Below, piece by piece: positions 8,200 to 16,044 of a DNA stretch of 32,694 bases. The notes beneath the pieces were generated by a model. It saw nothing but the letters and a program-made list of their open reading frames with translations, was not told the origin of the DNA and made no database searches. Both the position numbers and the translations under genes were made by a program. Source of the DNA: Saccharothrix sp. GTDB lineage: Bacteria > Actinomycetota > Actinomycetes > Mycobacteriales > Pseudonocardiaceae. The DNA lies in contig NZ_JAPSLK010000075.1 of the NCBI RefSeq assembly GCF_031180885.1, positions 1-32,694 of the forward strand, read 5' to 3'. Each line of letters opens with the position of its first letter. Within the stretch, counting starts at the first letter, position 1.

Positions 8200-9324
8200 T
8201 CAGCCCACCGCCTGCGCCCACGTCTCGGACAAGGTCTTCTTGGCCTTGTCGGCCTGCTCCTGGGTCAGGAACACCTGCTTGCCGTCGGTCTTGGGCAGCT
8301 TGGCGTGCGCGTCGGCGTCCACCTTGCCGGACTTGACCATGGCGTCCAGCCGCACCGGCCGGGACAGGCCCTTGAGGTAGAGGTTCTGGCCCTTGTCGGA
8401 GTACAGGAACTCCTGCCACAGGCGCGCGGCGGCCGGGTGCGGCGCGTCCTTGTTGATGGCCTGGTTGTAGTAGGCGCCGACCTGCGCGCCCTGCGGCACC
8501 ACGACCTTCCAGTCCGCCTTGCCGGCGAGCTTCGCGGTCTGCGCGGCGTTGGTGTAGTCCCAGTCGATGACGACCGGGGTCTGGCCGGACTCGATGGTCG
8601 CGGGCGTCGGGTCGACCGGCAGGAAGTTGCCGGCGGCCTTGAGCTGCTTGAAGAACTCGACGCCGGGCGCGATGTCGTCGGCCGAGCCGCCGTTGCCCAG
8701 CGACGCCATGACCACGCCGGAGAACGCCGCGCCGGCCTGCGTCGGGTCGCCGTTGAGCGCGACCTTGCCCTGGTACTCGGGCTTGAGCAGGTCCTTGACC
8801 GTGGTCGGCGCGGGCACCTTGGCGGCGTCGTAGCCGATGGACATGAAGCCGCCGTAGTCGCCGTAGTAGAGCCCGCTGGGCTCCTTCAGCTCAGCGGGGA
8901 TGTCGTCCCAGGTCTGCACGCGGTAGGGCGCGAACAGGTTCTTGTTGGCCAGGGCCACGTTGAGGCCCAGGTCGAACACGTCCGGCGCGCGGTCGCTGCC
9001 CTTGAGCTGGTTGGCGGCGTTGATCTCCTCCTGGCTGGAGGCGTCCGGCTGAGCCGAGTCGACCTTGATGCCGTACTCGGCCTCGAACGCCTTGATGATC
9101 TCGCCGTAGTTGGCCCAGTCCGGCGGCAGCGCGATGACGTTGAGCTTGCCCTCCTTCTTGGCCGCCTCGACCAGCTTGTCCAGCCCGCCGAGATCGGCGG
9201 CGGACGTGGCGGTGGACGCGGAGGAGGTGCTGCCCGCGCCGTCCTTGGGCGGCGGCGTGCCGCAGGCGGCGAGCAGGGCCAGGGCGGTGGCGACGACACC
9301 GGCCAGCCGCAGGGATTTCGTCAC
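8200..9324 (-). CDS. ABC importer substrate-binding lipoprotein
   Basis: 374 aa. The lipoprotein signal ends LALLAAC (lipid Cys21). The mature part has the periplasmic-binding-protein pattern of the spermidine/putrescine, ferric-iron and phosphonate group: LVEAAKKEGKLNVIALP, then YGEIIKAFEAEYGIKV, PDVFDLG, YGDYGGFMSIGYDAAKV and a C-terminal helix. I took GTG 9324 because the signal peptide follows at once and gaggaagg lies upstream; the frame stays open to 9672 without protein-like content. It is the first gene of the operon. The actual ligand (polyamine, iron or phosphonate) is undetermined. Confidence 0.9.
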   Translation of the reverse strand: MTKSLRLAGVVATALALLAACGTPPPKDGAGSTSSASTATSAADLGGLDKLVEAAKKEGKLNVIALPPDWANYGEIIKAFEAEYGIKVDSAQPDASSQEEINAANQLKGSDRAPDVFDLGLNVALANKNLFAPYRVQTWDDIPAELKEPSGLYYGDYGGFMSIGYDAAKVPAPTTVKDLLKPEYQGKVALNGDPTQAGAAFSGVVMASLGNGGSADDIAPGVEFFKQLKAAGNFLPVDPTPATIESGQTPVVIDWDYTNAAQTAKLAGKADWKVVVPQGAQVGAYYNQAINKDAPHPAAARLWQEFLYSDKGQNLYLKGLSRPVRLDAMVKSGKVDADAHAKLPKTDGKQVFLTQEQADKAKKTLSETWAQAVG

Positions 9325-9769
9325 GGGGGCGAACCTTCCTCGGGGGCTTCGGGGGTTCCCGGGCGCGTTCCGGGCCAGCGGAGCTTCCGTTCCGCCGCGC
9401 GCGCTTGTCAAGCCGGCCGGGGCGTTCGTGGTCCATTCGGTGAACTGGGCGAATTCCCGGTGTCCGCTCAATGGCGGAGAGGTGGCCGAACCGCGCCCGG
9501 CGGACTTCGTCCCGGAACGACCGGAACGGCGCAACCGCTGGGCTGTCCGGGTCGCGACACGCCGGGCGCGGCCACGAGGCGCAGGCGGGCGACTGGGCCG
9601 CGAGCAGCACCCCGGAGCGCCGTCGGGATGAATTCGGGACCCGATTTCGGCGGCCGCAGAACACTCGCGCACCCCGCTCCCGTAACAGGTTCACGAAGTG
9701 GCCCGACATCCGGGTGTCACGTGACGGAAATGCCCGAAACCTGCTTCTCCCCAAGAAGGGCAGATCCCC
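9325..9769. other. Gene-free divergent intergenic region
   Basis: 445 bases between the start of the ABC operon (-) and the NHL-type gene (+). A TTGACA sits on the minus strand at 9411-9406 but has no acceptable -10 at 17 bases. The perfect palindrome gtcacgtgac at 9716-9725 lies 45 bases before the NHL gene and could be a regulator site. I see no further gene or RNA. Confidence 0.5.
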
Positions 9770-12028
9770 ATGCACCAAGCCCGAAGATCCCTGGCGGCCC
9801 TGGCCGCGGGCGTGTTCGTCCTGCCCGCGACCCTGGTGGCCCTGCCCGCGGGCATCGCCGCCGCGGCGCCCGTCCCCGGCTCGGACGTGCTCTACACGCT
9901 CGACGCCGACTTCGACCAGGGCGTGCTCCAGGACGTCAACCACGACGCGCCGAACAACGACCAGCTCCAGCTCGACCGGGAGACCGCGTTCTTCCCGTTC
10001 GTCAACGTGGCCGCGTCCGCGCGCGGCACGATGGTCCGCATCGACGTCAACACCGGCGCGATCGTCGGCGAGTGGCGGTCCGCGCCGGACGGCCGGGGCC
10101 GCAACCCGTCCCGCACGACCGTGGACAAGCTCGGCAACACGTGGCTGTCCAACCGCGACGAGGCCACCGGTGGCAAGGGTTCCGTCACCCGCGTCGGCGT
10201 GATCCTGGGCGGCACCAGGGCGAACGCCGACGGCACCGCCAACCCCGCCGGCGACTACCTCAAGGGACCCTTCGCGTACAACACGTGCGCCGACCGCAAC
10301 GGCGACGGCCTGTACGCCACCTCGCGCGGCCTGGGCGACATCCGGCCGTGGACCAACGCCGGCGGCGCGGACGACAACGGCGGCGTCACCACGGCGGCCG
10401 ACGAGTGCGTCATCACCTACAGCCGGGTCGCCGGCACCAACACCCGCACGGTCGCGGTGGACGCCAACAACGACCTGTGGACCGGTGGTTCCAACACCCA
10501 GCACGAGAAGATCTCCGGCGTGGACGGCTCGTCGCTGGGCGCGCCGTTCAGCCTGGGCTGCGGCGGGTACGGCGGGCTGGTCGACCAGGCGGGCACGCTG
10601 TGGTCGGCGCGGTTCGGCGCCAACCTGCTGCGCTACGAGCCGGGCACCGCGTCCGGCCAGTGCCTGGACGCCTCGCACGGCGACTACGGCTTGGGCCTGG
10701 ACCCGAACACCGGGCACATCTGGCACACCAAGCTCAGCGGCAACCAGGTCGTCAAGCTCGCGCCGGACGGCACCGTGCTGGGCACCTTCGCGCACGGCAG
10801 CGCCAACGCGCAGGGCGTCGCGGTCGACAAGAACGGCAACGTGTGGGTCGCGCACGCTTTGTTCGGCGCCACCACGGTCGGCCACCTGCGCACCGACGGC
10901 ACGTACGTCGGCAACGTGACCCTGCCCGGCGGCACCGGCCCGACCGGCGTCGCGGTGGACAGCAACGGCAAGGTGTGGGTCACCAACATCACCACCAACA
11001 ACGCCATGCGCATCGACCCGGCGGCGGGTCCGATCGGCAACGGCGGGTTCCCGGTCGGCGCGGTCGACCTGACCGTGGACCTCGGCGACGGCGCGGGGCC
11101 GTACAACTACAGCGACATGACCGGGTCCGTGCTGGGCGAGATCACCGCCCCGGTCGGGACGTGGTCGGTGGTGCAGGACGGCGGCGTCGCGGGCCAGACC
11201 TGGGGCACCGTCACCTGGAACACCGAGGCGCAGGGCAGCGTTCCCGCGGGCACGTCGATCGTGGTGGAGGCGCGCACGTCCGACACCGAGGCCGGCCTGG
11301 CCGGTGAGGCGTTCACCGCGGTGTCCAACGGCGTGAAGTTCGCCAAGACGGGCCGGTACATCGAGGTGCGGGCGACCCTGACGGCCGCGCCGAACGGGGC
11401 CGGCCCGGTGCTGTCGGACCTGCGGATCAAGACGTCCGAGCGGACCGGTATGTTCTCCTGCCAGGCCACGGCGCTCAACCTGGCCGGGATCATCTTCGCG
11501 CAGGCCAACTCGCCGGACGTGCCGTGCACCGACGACTTCGAGGAAGTCGCGAACGTCAACCTCAACTCGGGCATCCTCAACGTCCGCGCGAACGCCCTGA
11601 CCGCGCGCACCGACCAGACCCCGGACGTGCTCGCGGGCACCCCGCCGATGGCCGGTGACGGCGCGATCTCGTCGTCGCGGATCGACTACACGCGGATTTC
11701 GAGCCTGCTGGTGACCATCGAGGTGGGCGTGATCCAGTCGAGCGCGGCGGTGACGTGCGGTCCGGACGGCACGGAGCGGTTCGTGGGCTCGTCGCACATC
11801 GCGAGCCTGTCGATCAACGGCGCACCGGTGACCGTGGGCAGCGCACCGCTGACCATCCCGCTGGTGATCGGGTCGTTGCGGTTGAACAGCACGACGACCA
11901 CCCCGACCAGCGTGGTGCAGCAGGCGCTGGTGCTGGACACCCCGTTGACCGATGTGGTGCTCGGCGAGGCGAAGGCCAACGTCGAGGCGTTGCCGGGTGA
12001 GCCGGGCGGCAGCCCCTGCCGCGTCTGA
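9770..12028 (+). CDS. Secreted NHL/Vgb-type beta-propeller protein, 752 aa
   Basis: A signal peptide covers about residues 1-34 (RRS, then a long hydrophobic run ending AAAAP). Residues 110-430 contain blades of the form TVDKLGNTWLSN, AVDANNDLWTGG, LVDQAGTLWSA, AVDKNGNVWVAH and AVDSNGKVWVTN, the pattern of the virginiamycin-B-lyase/NHL propellers. A jelly-roll-like region follows (YNYSDMTGSVLGEITAPVGTW). The last 200 residues are a Thr/Val-rich domain with paired Cys, resembling actinobacterial surface or choice-of-anchor modules, but no LPXTG motif or closing membrane helix is present. It is probably extracellular; no enzyme activity can be assigned. ATG 9770 is preceded by aagaagggcag. Confidence 0.85.
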   Translation: MHQARRSLAALAAGVFVLPATLVALPAGIAAAAPVPGSDVLYTLDADFDQGVLQDVNHDAPNNDQLQLDRETAFFPFVNVAASARGTMVRIDVNTGAIVGEWRSAPDGRGRNPSRTTVDKLGNTWLSNRDEATGGKGSVTRVGVILGGTRANADGTANPAGDYLKGPFAYNTCADRNGDGLYATSRGLGDIRPWTNAGGADDNGGVTTAADECVITYSRVAGTNTRTVAVDANNDLWTGGSNTQHEKISGVDGSSLGAPFSLGCGGYGGLVDQAGTLWSARFGANLLRYEPGTASGQCLDASHGDYGLGLDPNTGHIWHTKLSGNQVVKLAPDGTVLGTFAHGSANAQGVAVDKNGNVWVAHALFGATTVGHLRTDGTYVGNVTLPGGTGPTGVAVDSNGKVWVTNITTNNAMRIDPAAGPIGNGGFPVGAVDLTVDLGDGAGPYNYSDMTGSVLGEITAPVGTWSVVQDGGVAGQTWGTVTWNTEAQGSVPAGTSIVVEARTSDTEAGLAGEAFTAVSNGVKFAKTGRYIEVRATLTAAPNGAGPVLSDLRIKTSERTGMFSCQATALNLAGIIFAQANSPDVPCTDDFEEVANVNLNSGILNVRANALTARTDQTPDVLAGTPPMAGDGAISSSRIDYTRISSLLVTIEVGVIQSSAAVTCGPDGTERFVGSSHIASLSINGAPVTVGSAPLTIPLVIGSLRLNSTTTTPTSVVQQALVLDTPLTDVVLGEAKANVEALPGEPGGSPCRV

Positions 12029-12036
12029 CCGCGTGA

Positions 12037-12078
12037 CCTACAAGTAGTCGTACTATATGTAGTGCGGCTACTTGTAGG
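12037..12078. promoter_or_regulatory. Triple palindromic operator upstream of the 12088 gene
   Basis: The outer arms cctacaagtag (12037-12047) and ctacttgtagg (12068-12078) are perfect complements, and each contains the self-palindromic CTACnnGTAG. Between them lies tactatatgtagt (12051-12063), a near match to the TACTACAnnTGTAGTA operator of BlaI/MecI-family repressors. The right arm reaches the ribosome site of the next gene, so a bound repressor would block it. No BlaI-type gene is in the window. Confidence 0.6.
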
Positions 12079-12087
12079 AGGTCTGCC

Positions 12088-12741
12088 TTGGCGCGGAAGT
12101 TGCTGGTGTGGTTGCACGTCGTCACCTCCACCGGCTGGATGTGCATGGCGCTGGCGTTGTTCGTGGTGGTGAACCACGCGCTGGAGAACCCGGCGGCGTT
12201 CGACGTGGCGCTGCTGATCGACGTGCAGGTGTTGCAGTTCATGGCGACGACGTCGGCGTTCAGCGGGTTGATGCTGTCCGGCCTGACGCCGTGGGGGCTC
12301 TTCCGGCACTGGTGGGTGGCCGTGAAGACGGTGGTGACGTTCACCCAGTTGTACGTGGGGATCTTCGTGCTCAGCCCCAACCTGCACCCCGGCGGTTCGC
12401 CGACGCTGACGCGGGTGGGATCGCTGCCGATGGCGTCGGCGCTGGCGTTCCAGGTGTGGCTGTCGGTGGCCAAGCCGTTCGGCCGGACCCCGTGGGCGCG
12501 CCCGGGCAAGCCGCCCACGGCGTCGGGTCGGGCGTTCGTCGCATGCCTGGTGGTGCCGGCGGCGGACTACGCCCTGGACCAGTTCGTCCTCGGCCTCCCC
12601 GTGCCCGCGCTGTCACTGCTGGTCGTGGTGGTGTTCCCGCTCGTCCGAGCGCTCCGCCGCAAGCCCGCCCGGCGGGTCGCCGACCGGAAACCCGTCCGCG
12701 CGACGCGTCCGGACGGCCCCATCGGCCGTGGTGGCGACTGA
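12088..12741 (+). CDS. Unknown integral membrane protein, 217 aa
   Basis: Four to five hydrophobic segments: about residues 4-28, 46-68, 74-98, 112-126 and 150-188. The C-terminal tail is Arg/Pro-rich and presumably cytoplasmic. The TTG start at 12088 has an excellent ribosome site (taggagg, 6 bases before). A His residue in the first helix (WLHVV) and a Trp-rich loop (HWWVAVK) are seen, but I do not recognise a family. It stands alone, 59 bases after the NHL-type gene, behind a strong operator-like palindrome, so it is probably induced under a particular stress. Confidence 0.8.
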   Translation: MARKLLVWLHVVTSTGWMCMALALFVVVNHALENPAAFDVALLIDVQVLQFMATTSAFSGLMLSGLTPWGLFRHWWVAVKTVVTFTQLYVGIFVLSPNLHPGGSPTLTRVGSLPMASALAFQVWLSVAKPFGRTPWARPGKPPTASGRAFVACLVVPAADYALDQFVLGLPVPALSLLVVVVFPLVRALRRKPARRVADRKPVRATRPDGPIGRGGD

Positions 12742-12917
12742 GAGCGGCCGTAGCACCAGCCGAAGCCGGCACCGCCGAGCCGTACCCGACGCGCGAGCCG
12801 CTCCCACACCTCGTCCAGCTCGTCGACCAGCCACATCGCGGCCCGCACGCCCACCTCTCCCGCCGAGTGGCGCACGCGCGTGACCCGGATCACCCACCCG
12901 GTGGCACGCACTGAAAC

Positions 12918-12932
12918 TGATAACGGTTACCA
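12918..12932. promoter_or_regulatory. Fur-family (Fur/Zur-like) box upstream of the 11-gene operon
   Basis: TGATAACGGTTACCA is a 7-1-7 inverted repeat with six of seven pairs intact. It agrees with the classical Fur core TGATAATnATTATCA at 12 of 14 defined positions. It lies 43 bases upstream of the GTG of the first gene, a normal position for metal-dependent repression. Whether Zur or an iron regulator binds cannot be told from sequence alone. Confidence 0.55.
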
Positions 12933-12974
12933 TTCCCGACGATCACCGATTTGAGGACCGTCGGAGGAGCCCGC

Positions 12975-14213
12975 GTGGCGCACTTGCTGATGATCGAGAG
13001 TTGGGTGGGCGCGATGAGCACCCTGCTGCCACGCGCGATCCGGGAGTCGGGGCACCGGTTCACGTTCCTCACCCGCGACCTCAACCACTACCTGCGCTCG
13101 GCTCCCAGCCACCCGCACCCGCTGCTCACCGCGGACAACGTCCTCACCGCCGAGACCAACGACATCGACTCCTTATTGTCCTTTGTGGACAAGGCGCACG
13201 AACTGCTGCGCTTCGACGGCGTGATCTCCTCCTGCGACTACTACCTGGCCACCGTCGCCAAGGTCGCCAACCACCTCGGCCTCCCCGGCCCGTCCGCCGA
13301 CGCCGTCGAGCGCGCCTACCGCAAGGACCTCACCCGCCAGGCCACCGCGAACGTCCCCGGCCCGCGCTGGGCCCTCGCCCACGACTGGCCCGCCACCGCC
13401 AAGGCCGCCGCCGACCTGGGCTACCCGCTGGTCGTCAAGCCGGTGGACCTGTGCGCGGGCATGCACGTCCGGGCGGTCCGGGACGAGAACGGGCTGCGGG
13501 AGGCGTTCCTGGCGCTGGAGGCGTTCCCGGTCAACGCCCGCAACCAGCCCCGCGTGACCACGGTCCTGCTCGAAGAACTGCTGGTCGGCCCCGAGGTGAG
13601 CGTGGAGACGGTCACCACCGGCGGCACCACGCACGTCATCGGCGTGACGGACAAGAGCATCGCGGGTGATCCGTGGTTCGTCGAAAGCGGCCACATGTTC
13701 CCGGCGGACCTCACCGAGGCGGAGAAGAACCAGGCCATCGACACCGCCGTCGCCGCCATCGAAGCGCTCGGCCTCGACGAGTCCGTGGCGCACACCGAGG
13801 TCAAGCTGACCGCCGACGGCCCCAAGCTCATCGAGGTCAACCCGCGACCCGCCGGCAACCAGATCACCGAACTGGTCCGCCGCGTCACCGGCATCGACCT
13901 GCCCGCCGTGTTCGCCCAGCTCGCCGTCGGCGAGGAGCCCGACCTGCGCCCGCGCGAAACGGGGGTGCGCAGCGCGGCCATCTCCTTCCTGCTGCCGCCG
14001 AAAGCGGGCGTCATCGCGGGCATCGACGCGCCGGACCACCCCGACGTCGTGGACCGGGCGGTCAAGCCCGCCGGGCACCGCGCGGGCGAGCCCACCAGCA
14101 ACAACACCTACCTCGGGCACGTCATGGTCACCTCGGCCGACCACGACGCCCGAGCCCGCGCCGAGCAGGTCGTGGCGGGGATGAACGTCCGGTACGCCGA
14201 GGACGACCAGTGA
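12975..14213 (+). CDS. ATP-grasp carboxylate-amine ligase
   Basis: 412 aa, typical length. The N-terminal Rossmann-like part (to about 110) precedes the ATP-grasp core: K155 in PLVVKPVDLC, the acidic pair E200-E201 in VLLEELLVGPEVSVE, E275, and the Mg-binding EVNPRP with E287, N289 and R291. Such enzymes join a carboxylate, via acyl phosphate, to an amine and often make short peptides. GTG 12975 is preceded by ggaggagc; a start at 12951 is possible but lacks a ribosome site. It is the first gene of the operon, directly behind the Fur-like box. I infer that it performs the peptide-bond step in making the operon's product. Confidence 0.9.
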   Translation: MAHLLMIESWVGAMSTLLPRAIRESGHRFTFLTRDLNHYLRSAPSHPHPLLTADNVLTAETNDIDSLLSFVDKAHELLRFDGVISSCDYYLATVAKVANHLGLPGPSADAVERAYRKDLTRQATANVPGPRWALAHDWPATAKAAADLGYPLVVKPVDLCAGMHVRAVRDENGLREAFLALEAFPVNARNQPRVTTVLLEELLVGPEVSVETVTTGGTTHVIGVTDKSIAGDPWFVESGHMFPADLTEAEKNQAIDTAVAAIEALGLDESVAHTEVKLTADGPKLIEVNPRPAGNQITELVRRVTGIDLPAVFAQLAVGEEPDLRPRETGVRSAAISFLLPPKAGVIAGIDAPDHPDVVDRAVKPAGHRAGEPTSNNTYLGHVMVTSADHDARARAEQVVAGMNVRYAEDDQ

Positions 14214-14980
14214 CCCTCGCCGAACTCGTGCGCCGGGTCCGCACCGCCGAACTGGGTCCCGACCCGGCGGACTGCGCGGTCAGCGTCGCGTTCACCACCC
14301 GCCAGGGCGCCCGGCACGCCACCCGCGGCCAGTCCTACCGCAACACCGTGGTCAGCCTGCGGGTCGGCGAAGCGGTCGGGTCGTGCGCGGTCGAACCCGG
14401 CGACGAGCCCGACGTGGCGGACTGCGCCGGCACCACCGTCGCCGACCTCCTCGACCACCCGCACGCGGCGGTACGCACGGCCGCCCTCGACGCCTACCTC
14501 ATGCACGCCCACCCGCATGAGACCTCGAACGCCAAGCACGTCACCGTCGACGCGGGCGACTCGCTGGCCAAATCCATGTCCCGGGCGCGGGCCGTGGTCG
14601 ACCTGCTCGATCCCCAGCCGGGACAACGGGTTCTGGTCGTCGGCGTGGTGAACTCCCTGCTGCAGCACCTGCGCGCCCGGGACGTCCGGTACGTGCCGTG
14701 CGACCTCAAGGGTGGCCGGACGGAGTGGGACGAGCCGATCGTCACCGACTTCCGCGACACGGACTTCGACCTGGTCCTGGCCTCGGGCATGACGCTGGGC
14801 AACGGCACGTTCGAAGCGCTGCTCGCGACCGGGCGGCCGGTGACCCTGTTCGCCCAGACCGCGAGCGCCGTCGCGCCCTGGTTCCTGGGCCACGGCGCGC
14901 GGGCCGTCTCGGCGGAGCCGTACCCGTTCTTCTGGCTGCACGGCGGCCCGTCCACCCTGTTCCACTACCGGGAACCGTGA
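14210..14980 (+). CDS. DUF4213/DUF364-like protein (putative heavy-metal chelation fold)
   Basis: 256 aa. The first 110 residues resemble the enolase-N-like DUF4213 domain, including AALDAYLMHAHPH from 91. From 138 a Rossmann-type DUF364 domain follows: RVLVVGVVNSLLQHL, then FDLVLASGMTLGNGTFEALL with the family's T-x-x-NGT motif, then AVAPWFLGHGA. As I recall, Pfam describes DUF364 as putative heavy-metal chelation; no activity is established for this branch. The GTG start overlaps the previous stop (GTGA). In this operon it could modify or hold the metal ligand. Assignment rests on remembered motifs. Confidence 0.7.
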   Translation: MTLAELVRRVRTAELGPDPADCAVSVAFTTRQGARHATRGQSYRNTVVSLRVGEAVGSCAVEPGDEPDVADCAGTTVADLLDHPHAAVRTAALDAYLMHAHPHETSNAKHVTVDAGDSLAKSMSRARAVVDLLDPQPGQRVLVVGVVNSLLQHLRARDVRYVPCDLKGGRTEWDEPIVTDFRDTDFDLVLASGMTLGNGTFEALLATGRPVTLFAQTASAVAPWFLGHGARAVSAEPYPFFWLHGGPSTLFHYREP

Positions 14981-16044
14981 CCATGCGCGCAGCACTGCTG
15001 GACCTGCTCGGCAACACGCCGCTGGCCCGCATCGACACCCCGCTGCCCCACCGGCACGGCGGGTTCTGGGCCAAGCTGGAGAACCTCAGCGCGGGCGGGA
15101 TGAAGGCGCGCTCGGCGGTCGCCATGCTCCAAGCCGCCAAGAAACGCGGCGACCTCAAGCCGGGCGCGGTGGTCGTGGAGTCCACCAGCGGCACGCTCGG
15201 GCTCGGCCTGGCGTTCGCGGGCCAAGCCCTGGGGCACCCCGTGGTGCTGGTGGTGGACCACGAACTGGAACCGTCGATGCGGGCGCTGCTGCGCGCCCAC
15301 GGCGCCCGGCTGGAGATCGTCGACCGGCCGCACCCGACCGGCGGCTGGCAGCAGGCGCGGCTGGACCGGTTGCAGACCGTGCTGCGCGGCCTGCCCGGCG
15401 CGTACTGGCCCGACCAGTACAACAATCCCGACAACCCGGCCGGCTACACCGGTCTGGCCCGCGAACTGGTCCGGCAACTGGACCGCGCGGACGTGCTGGT
15501 GTGCAGCGTCGGCACCGGCGGGCACAGCGCGGGCATCGTCGCGGCGCTGCGCCGGTACTGGCCGCTGCTGCGCTTGGTGGGCGTGGACACCGTGGGCTCC
15601 ACGATCTTCGGCCAGCCCGCGCGGCAGCGCGTGATGCGCGGGCTGGGCAGCAGCATCCACCCGCGCAACGTGGCCTACCACGAGTTCGACGAGGTCCACT
15701 GGCTCGGCCCGGTCGAGGTGGTGGACGCGTGCCGGCGGCTGGCCCGCGACGGGTTCGTCACCGGCGGCTGGAGCACCGGCGCGGTCGCGCTGGTGTCGGC
15801 GTGGGTGGCCCGGCTGGAGCCGTCCGCGCGGGTGGTGACGATCTTCCCCGACGGGCCGCACCGGTACCTGGGGACGATCTTCGACGACGACTTCTGCCGG
15901 TCCCGCGGCCTGCTGGGCGTGCCCGCGGACCGGCCGGTGGAGATCGGGCACTCCGGCGAGATCGAGGTGACCAGCTGGGCGCGGTGCGCGAACGTCGCCG
16001 CGCCGAACCTCTCGGGCACGCAGGCGGTGGGGGTGCCGGTGTGA
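14977..16044 (+). CDS. Cysteine-synthase-family PLP enzyme
   Basis: 355 aa, fold type II PLP enzyme. It starts with LLGNTPLARI, has the Schiff-base Lys43 in SAGGMKARS (the usual motif is GGSxKDR), the phosphate-binding GTGGH at 179-183, and QYNNPDNPAGY. The substrate loop reads STSGTLG (70-76) instead of the common TSGNTG, so the usual O-acetylserine sulfhydrylase reaction is doubtful. Relatives such as SbnA replace a serine leaving group with another nucleophile to form aminated amino acids used in metallophores. GTG 14977 overlaps the previous stop; ATG 14983 is the alternative. Confidence 0.88.
   Translation: MTMRAALLDLLGNTPLARIDTPLPHRHGGFWAKLENLSAGGMKARSAVAMLQAAKKRGDLKPGAVVVESTSGTLGLGLAFAGQALGHPVVLVVDHELEPSMRALLRAHGARLEIVDRPHPTGGWQQARLDRLQTVLRGLPGAYWPDQYNNPDNPAGYTGLARELVRQLDRADVLVCSVGTGGHSAGIVAALRRYWPLLRLVGVDTVGSTIFGQPARQRVMRGLGSSIHPRNVAYHEFDEVHWLGPVEVVDACRRLARDGFVTGGWSTGAVALVSAWVARLEPSARVVTIFPDGPHRYLGTIFDDDFCRSRGLLGVPADRPVEIGHSGEIEVTSWARCANVAAPNLSGTQAVGVPV

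Noticed and set aside
9389..9411. TTGACA as -35 for the ABC operon on the minus strand
   Set aside because: The hexamer is perfect, but at 17 bases the -10 position reads ggaagc, which does not fit.
8176..11307. Long plus-strand open frame of 1043 codons
   Set aside because: It runs antisense to the binding-protein gene and then out of frame through the NHL gene; the translation is Arg/Gly/Ala-rich without domains. High G/C keeps wrong frames open.
8891..11797. Long minus-strand open frame of 968 codons
   Set aside because: Antisense to the secreted propeller gene, with Arg/Val/Gly-rich low-complexity translation.
12567..12911. Minus-strand open frame including GVRAAMWLVDELDEVWERLA
   Set aside because: One stretch looks protein-like, but most of the frame is antisense to the membrane protein gene, and no ribosome site or family pattern is visible.
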